Assembly (NCBI GenBank): GCA_937877655.1
Contig: CALFJC010000043.1
Location: forward strand, 1-8,720
Source: an uncultured Selenomonadales bacterium
GTDB taxonomy: Bacteria > Bacillota > Negativicutes > Selenomonadales > Selenomonadaceae
DNA: 8,720 nt
Direction of reading: 5' to 3'
The translations under genes and the position numbers were made by a program. Positions 7,201-8,720 of this stretch are shown piece after piece. Positions within the stretch are counted from its first letter, which is position 1; every line of letters begins with the position of its first letter. The notes beneath the pieces are model-generated. The model was not told the origin of the DNA, did not search any database, and saw only the letters and a list, made by a program, of their open reading frames with translations.

Positions 7201-8720
7201 CAAATGTAATCATCGCCGCCTTGAGCTTGAATCGTGACGTTTTGACCTCTGTTGAAAATCGTGTCGTTGAGGTTGCCGCCTGTCAGTTTCTTGTTGTCGT
7301 CAGTATTATTGATACTAATTAAATTTTGAACGATATTGACAGTTTGCAAGCTCGCGGCTCTTTCCAAAGTGATTTTGCCTTCGCCGACCGTTACAATAAT
7401 ATCGTTGCCGCTCTTTTCTGTGGAAAAATTGTCCGCAATCGAGAGCGTAAAATTTGATTTGAAACCGCGAATCAAGTCGTTGCCGTCGCCCGCGTTGTAG
7501 TTGAACAAAGCATTGTAGCCGCTGCTCATAATAGTATCGTCGCCGATGCCGCCTGTGATTGTAACGTACCTGTCGTAATAACTTCTTATAAAATCATTTC
7601 CCGCGCCGCCATCGATTGAAACTTCCTGTGCCTCGTTTTCAATCGAATCGTCGCCGTCGCCGCCGTTGATTGTCGTGAGCCTTGTATAGTTTTGGATTGT
7701 ATCTTTGCCGTCTCCGCCGTCGATTGTAACGTACTTTGCCCCGCTTTGAATCCAATCGTCGCCCGCGCCACCGTTGATTGACGAATATCGGCTGAAGTTG
7801 CTAATTGTGTCGGAGCCGTCGCCGCCGTCGATTGTAAGACCGGAGCCGATACGGGAATTGTAAATGATATCGTTGTCCGCGCCGCCGTCGATAGTCACGT
7901 TGTCGCCCGCGCTGTTGATTGAATCGCGACCCGCACCGCCGTTTATGCTGACGTTTTTGCCGTCGTTTTTGATTGAATCGTTGCTGCCGAGCGCGTCTAT
8001 TGTAACGTTTTGACCGCTGTTGAAAATGGTATCGTTGAGGTTGCCGCCGCTCAGGAGCTTGTTGCCGAGAGAATTATTGACGTTGACGGGAGTTTCAACG
8101 ATATTGACGTTCGATAAAGCCGCCGCGCCTTGCAGAGTGATTTTTTCGTCTCTGACCGTCACGACAATATCATTACCGCTCTTTTCTGTGGAATAATCGC
8201 CCGAAATTTCAAGCGTCGAAGTTGAATTGAATCCTTGAATAACGTCGTTGCCGTCTCCGTTGGTATAAACAATCACATTATTTTTTGCAGAGGCGGCAAG
8301 ACTGATTAAATCGTTGCCCGCACCGCCGTCAATAGTTACGTTGGAGCCGCTGTTCTTGACAGTATCATTGTCGTCGCCGCCGTTGATTGAAACGCTTGCG
8401 CCTTCATTGGTAATGGAGTCGTTGCCGTCTTGAGCTTGAATCGTGACGTTCGAGGCAATGTTGGAAACGACATCATCATCGCCGCCGCTGTTTATTGAAA
8501 TTCTCTCGCCGCTGTTGGTAATGGAATCATTGCCGTTGCCGCCATCGATTGTGACGCTTGCGCCGTCATTGATAATGGAGTCGTTGCCGTCTTGGGCTTG
8601 AATCGTGACGTTCGAGGCACTGTTGGAAATGACATCATCATCGCCGCCGCTGTTTATTGAAATTCTCTCGCCGCTGTTGGTAATGGAATCATTGCCGTTG
8701 CCGCCATCGATTGTGACGCT
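1005..8720 (-). CDS. Giant RTX-type beta-roll repeat protein, 5' end outside the window (at least 2571 residues)
   Basis: The frame runs without a stop from the right window edge to TAA at 1007-1005, giving 2571 residues with the N-terminus missing. A GTG at 8276-8274 is only an internal Val codon: RTX repeats continue in frame upstream of it. From N to C the protein has three RTX arrays of 18-residue units with GGxGxDxI turns, each closed by a capping module with GNDIxVTV and KITL motifs. A central region of about 1350 residues of divergent beta repeats follows, then two short C-terminal RTX clusters and a glycine-poor tail ending in WLSK. GGxGxD turns bind calcium and form parallel beta-rolls, and such proteins usually fold outside the cell after type I (ABC/MFP/TolC) secretion with an uncleaved C-terminal signal. 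Length, acidity, scarcity of Cys (about seven) and absence of any catalytic motif fit a secreted or surface structural protein or adhesin; this is inference. No signal peptide can be judged. The gene ends at its own terminator. Confidence 0.93.
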   Translation of the reverse strand, partial: SVTIDGGNGNDSITNSGERISINSGGDDDVISNSASNVTIQAQDGNDSIINDGASVTIDGGNGNDSITNSGERISINSGGDDDVVSNIASNVTIQAQDGNDSITNEGASVSINGGDDNDTVKNSGSNVTIDGGAGNDLISLAASAKNNVIVYTNGDGNDVIQGFNSTSTLEISGDYSTEKSGNDIVVTVRDEKITLQGAAALSNVNIVETPVNVNNSLGNKLLSGGNLNDTIFNSGQNVTIDALGSNDSIKNDGKNVSINGGAGRDSINSAGDNVTIDGGADNDIIYNSRIGSGLTIDGGDGSDTISNFSRYSSINGGAGDDWIQSGAKYVTIDGGDGKDTIQNYTRLTTINGGDGDDSIENEAQEVSIDGGAGNDFIRSYYDRYVTITGGIGDDTIMSSGYNALFNYNAGDGNDLIRGFKSNFTLSIADNFSTEKSGNDIIVTVGEGKITLERAASLQTVNIVQNLISINNTDDNKKLTGGNLNDTIFNRGQNVTIQAQGGDDYIWNIGRNATINGGAGDDAINNLASNVIINGGDGNDTIPNGSENVTIIGGSGDDSISLASVAKNDLIQYNAGDGNDTIHGFNETSTLEISGALHSTEKSGNDIIVTVGEGKITLEGAASLSSANIINGTYAIFTVKDSKVTAAIPQSVEGDAYQFNAELNLLTLNDNLKEYPVAVRNEDDSSVKVSGSFGSAELSGTGTLEYQVDGAKNNLTLTSKTYGDKITFREDAAFTYGEIQVDLLNGNVLSTKGEKEISFDNNSSASVTAPEGAKININAGTFTINNLSINSLTNGAGTITVTADGLSFEGYGVQFVDLEVAPESFFSKLAPMTVNYNSADKSYTIKNSAQVKTLSDDFTKLTLALGDDTQANFKVNDKEFLVSSTADNINVVEANGNTFKIQSKEIDAEKIGRVILGEQITFSGTEINFDGVKTNYAQNKPAIYSLDGKEISISDTATLSTGEETKTFKCEAGSYVVNGKSFETSADLTFTADTNEIKIPLNDARTEIYFDGVKINGVAGGGEVVFDLANDKISVPDSATLNITSSEEIKLNLAAGSFTIDGKTIITDNALEITADKDNIKVPLNENSFTINDARIAGTGTVTIDNTDEYFFSIRLPDGALVENVSDNTFELNGKDSFAYFGDTNKKVQMTENGTAYIGYDKENSITVGLNALLFEQAEIQGNDAWTVETSGTGGIDKITGITSGATISASTEYVDAGDVRFEVETDGAGDFTICGEKFTATDKNTYVVYGNSNDEIKVAPLAEEYSDDDSEPAGKIYQFDAAGDYTINGITFHAEENSKVQTITRGVEFDLSTGAFQYDSMTLDGNGSAQIYRYNANLISLTDGAKISGDESKYYNRKFEFEGTIELGDKKFESNSSTRCILLNLSDTVEGTAYTLNGFIVGDEYVEIQNDCYESVKIVDNKITAVEGVKASAEIYGNGLANASVTAAESGEFAISGKIYNISDDSDGVTFVMNSHSGVAEINGLEGSVEGNFENGISINGKAVRLTGASSVKVTSDGENITEISNVAGDLVTADDKTYRKNVRVYELGGAEKLTTSADGTIIFSGNKFETSAGKTFNLDDSGNISGLERAQDENSFESFSESDEEDFSTIDLSTTDEFEEVFGDFSEGLTVNGVFVKVTDSTNFVVKDDEENVYIETTAADTFTINGKTFETYADKTIFKLDADGNVCEIVTDSFYPDEEVYLIEGDFNDEIIFNGKKFCVTGTNDASIFIGEETLIGIELARNSVEVVENGGATEIALSGEGEITIGDKTFGTAEDFGGFLQINSAGNVYSSDYFVGTLSGKLGGLELEGVTIESEDSFSVTSDGEKISAIENLQNGSFTCGELDGMTINGAEIFAANSEEIKATVIDGELKISELANSANVSNSDGKVNFVTKESGEFFIGEDNFKVTGDNSVTFAADEEGKVKEISDLDENASLQTASGGEFVVNGTTLTAKANSIFVGSEDSAKLDIAGEILNKLIEENSDEIIFVDGKENITLKGGEVAVVEDTAGKVNIKASKGKDTIYTAGENVDIDLKSGGATEIFAAEGRVTVENYNEQNGAAFLTENENIAEAVKENSIAFDNGRLTVNSAKVTFAEDADSKVINFFDADGDLQKVGFTKGAALNLSTRRESFVLKGDTDSTLKSGGGSDTIYGGAGNEIDAGAGRNQIYLAENGESTIILSGGKNTVENFNATFDGGDKISVDAKNFDFNFDGETLTVKSGNGRAFLENISSEDGTARILTIEDGAEIKTAIAQKDSIIAVGEESADIYFGKKSGVDFSSYDETLTLDLTKNFYGINKVTVGGGLNTLIGSSANETLTGNGEGTTEFIFREGGGRDVIQNFNFDEDKINVGSDAVTNVVLNSAGNVRLQLNGGEDWLTIEDAQGKNFRINDFVAVVDKNISFDDEANYFVASARKASVTVEDEAEIWLDNSHGKIFVGDIRILDATNSDGRNTLAGNNLDNTISAGKGDASLWGGNGDDLLIGGEGQNLFFYTNGNDTIQGANDGDAVILSIATLDQISGTSITANGATINFKDGGSLQINSAADITYQLADGSKYSANHEQAVWLSK
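1206..1358 (-). repeat. C-terminal RTX cluster
   Basis: This segment encodes about five calcium-type turns in a row, from NTLAGNNLDNTIS through LWGGNGDDLLIGGEGQN to FFYTNGNDTIQGA. It is the most classical RTX stretch of the protein: nine-residue units in direct succession (GGNGDDLLI followed by GGEGQNLFF) rather than the half-degenerate 18-residue units of the N-terminal arrays. RTX blocks just upstream of the C-terminal signal typically nucleate calcium-driven folding once outside the cell. Confidence 0.85.
1545..1728 (-). repeat. RTX-cap-like module (degenerate copy)
   Basis: The segment runs from EFIFREGGGRDVIQNF through DEDKINVG and ends near DWLTIEDAQGKNF. It shares the plan of the three N-terminal capping modules: an aromatic strand, a G-rich acidic turn with xVIxxF, a hydrophobic x-I-x-V strand, and a late W/K-(L/I)-T-(I/L) strand. 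It is far diverged and its turn reads GGGRD. It is probably a fourth, older copy of the cap that follows an eroded RTX stretch (GGGLNTLIGSSANETLTGNG) just upstream. Boundaries are approximate. Confidence 0.5.
2202..2288 (-). repeat. Internal RTX cluster
   Basis: Twenty-nine codons encode a run starting LKSGGGSDTIYGGAG and continuing NEIDAGAGRNQIYL, about three successive GGxGx(D/N)xI turns of nine residues. It marks the return to RTX architecture after the central non-RTX repeats. Just downstream comes STIILSGGKNTVENF, which resembles the beginning of a cap module. Confidence 0.8.
3834..3953 (-). other. Acidic Ser/Asp/Glu-rich linker inside the giant protein
   Basis: Forty codons encode a stretch with 16 Asp/Glu residues, one basic residue, and many Ser and Thr, with phenylalanines spaced along it (for example ENSFESFSESDEEDF). 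No strand-and-turn repeat is recognisable. It interrupts the beta repeats and reads as a flexible acidic hinge between two halves of the central region. Confidence 0.6.
5457..5945 (-). repeat. Tandem duplication of an 81/82-residue unit in the central region
   Basis: Two adjacent copies, 5945-5703 (81 codons) and 5702-5457 (82 codons), align along their whole length. Both start EI-(N/Y)-FDGVK, pass through KEISISDTATL or DKISVPDSATL, then G-(S)-x-(V/T)-(V/I)-(N/D)-GK, and close with (E/N)IK(I/V)PLN. Each copy combines one type B and one type A element, so it defines the larger building block of the central region more clearly than any other stretch. Confidence 0.75.
6831..7004 (-). repeat. 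RTX capping module, copy 3
   Basis: This copy closes the third RTX array. It begins with YNAGDGNDTIHGF, continues STLEISG and STEKSGNDIIVTVGEGKITL and ends EGAASLSSANII. It is followed directly by the central non-RTX region. A 63-base core (6864-6926) differs from the corresponding stretch of copy 2 (7362-7424) at only two positions, much closer than the surrounding repeats. This suggests recent duplication or gene conversion. Confidence 0.85.
6966..7280 (-). repeat. RTX array 3
   Basis: About five units of mostly 18 residues, starting with GGNLNDTIFNRGQNVTIQ, then AQGGDDYIWNIGRNATIN, GGAGDDAINNLASNVIIN and GGDGNDTIPNGSENVTII. The last unit (GGSGDDSIS) runs into the cap. Each unit joins one GGxGxDxI calcium turn to one xNxGxxVTI(N/D) half lacking the second calcium motif. 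Confidence 0.88.
7329..7499 (-). repeat. RTX capping module, copy 2
   Basis: This copy follows the second RTX array. It has YNAGDGNDLIRGF, a diverged TLSIADNF strand in place of TLEISG, then STEKSGNDIIVTVGEGKITL and ERAASLQTVNIV. After it comes a short Asn-rich connector (SINNTDDNKKLTG) and the next array starts at once. The cap plausibly seals the hydrophobic end of the preceding beta-roll. Confidence 0.85.
7461..8048 (-). repeat. RTX array 2
   Basis: About ten units, the longest visible array. It opens with GGNLNDTIFNSGQNVTID, nearly identical to the opening unit of array 3, and ends with GGIGDDTIMSSGYNALFNY before the cap. Most units are 18 residues; two carry one- or two-residue insertions in the non-calcium half (NSRIGSGLTID and RSYYDRYVTIT). 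The middle units replace the usual NxG with aromatic or basic residues (FSRYSS, NYTRLTT), so the non-calcium face is more variable than the GGxGxD face. Confidence 0.9.
8097..8267 (-). repeat. RTX capping module, copy 1
   Basis: This copy follows the first visible array. It has YTNGDGNDVIQGF, STLEISGDY, STEKSGNDIVVTV, then RDEKITLQGAAALSNVNIV. It differs from copies 2 and 3 in having RDE in place of GEG. The 63-base core at 8130-8192 aligns without gaps to the cores of copies 2 and 3 but is more diverged. It leads into an Asn-rich connector (NVNNSLGNKLLSG) and the second array. Confidence 0.85.
8229..8720 (-). repeat. RTX array 1, continuing beyond the window
   Basis: Seven complete 18-residue units are visible before the array runs into the cap at YTNGDGNDVIQGF. 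Examples are GGNGNDSITNSGERISIN, SGGDDDVISNSASNVTIQ and AQDGNDSIINDGASVTID. The first six units are two copies of one three-unit block. The window ends within the array, so its full length is unknown. Confidence 0.9.
8397..8720 (-). repeat. 162-bp near-identical tandem duplication
   Basis: The stretches 8559-8720 and 8397-8558 are head-to-tail copies with a period of 162 bases, i.e. three 18-codon units. By direct comparison they differ at five positions, all within the low-coordinate half. The 90 bases 8631-8720 are identical to 8469-8558. Frame is kept across the junction. The right-hand copy ends exactly at the window edge, so further copies may follow. Confidence 0.92.

Noticed and set aside
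7586..7771. Minus-strand 61-codon frame inside array 2
   Set aside because: It is a frame-shifted shadow of the RTX repeats; its own 18-residue periodicity simply mirrors that of the real frame.
8274..8276. GTG at 8276 as the start codon of the giant gene
   Set aside because: The same frame stays open to the window edge and encodes further RTX units and the first half of the repeat that this codon lies in. There is no Shine-Dalgarno sequence upstream, so it is an internal valine.
6966..8720. CRISPR-like or iteron-like array: GC-rich motifs such as GCCGCCGTTGATTG recurring about every 54 bases
   Set aside because: The spacing is exactly 18 codons, the frame is kept throughout, and the repeated words encode the (S/T)INGG or TIDGG of the RTX units. 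Repeats are imperfect and the intervals are also homologous to each other, unlike CRISPR spacers.

Overview
The window is almost entirely one reading direction (minus strand). It contains most of one giant gene for a repeat-built, RTX-type (calcium-binding beta-roll) protein, followed downstream by the first genes of a polyamine ABC-transporter operon. The base composition is moderate. The giant acidic beta-roll protein with 18-residue GGxGxD...VTID repeats and SGNDIxVTV/KITL capping segments recalls large secreted proteins of anaerobic Negativicutes (Selenomonas-like gut or rumen bacteria). That taxonomic guess is an inference, and no marker gene here confirms it.

Layout, read in the direction of transcription from high to low coordinates. 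Positions 8720-1005 are one uninterrupted frame of 2571 codons plus a TAA stop. The frame is still open at the window edge, so the true start and any N-terminal domain lie outside. The visible protein has three RTX arrays (8720-8229, 8048-7461, 7280-6966). Each ends in the same capping module (8267-8097, 7499-7329, 7004-6831). A central region of about 1350 residues (6827-2760) follows, made of short divergent beta repeats without the RTX motif and containing one clear 81/82-residue tandem duplication. The C-terminal third has two short RTX clusters (2288-2202 and 1358-1206), an RTX-cap-like segment (1728-1545) and a non-RTX tail ending in WLSK, the layout expected of a type I secretion substrate. 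No secretion genes are in the window.

A strong intrinsic terminator (986-952) lies just behind the giant gene. The short gap then holds a good sigma-70-type promoter (935-907) and a Shine-Dalgarno sequence for a PotB-like permease (875-54). Its stop overlaps the ATG of a PotC-like second permease (54-1, cut by the window edge). The potC ribosome-binding site is embedded in the last codons of potB, so the two are very probably translationally coupled. The transporter genes appear to be a separate transcription unit from the giant gene, and nothing suggests a functional link.

The main points of interest are the internal architecture of the giant protein, the near-identical 162-bp tandem duplication at the window's right edge, and the uncharacterised central repeat region.
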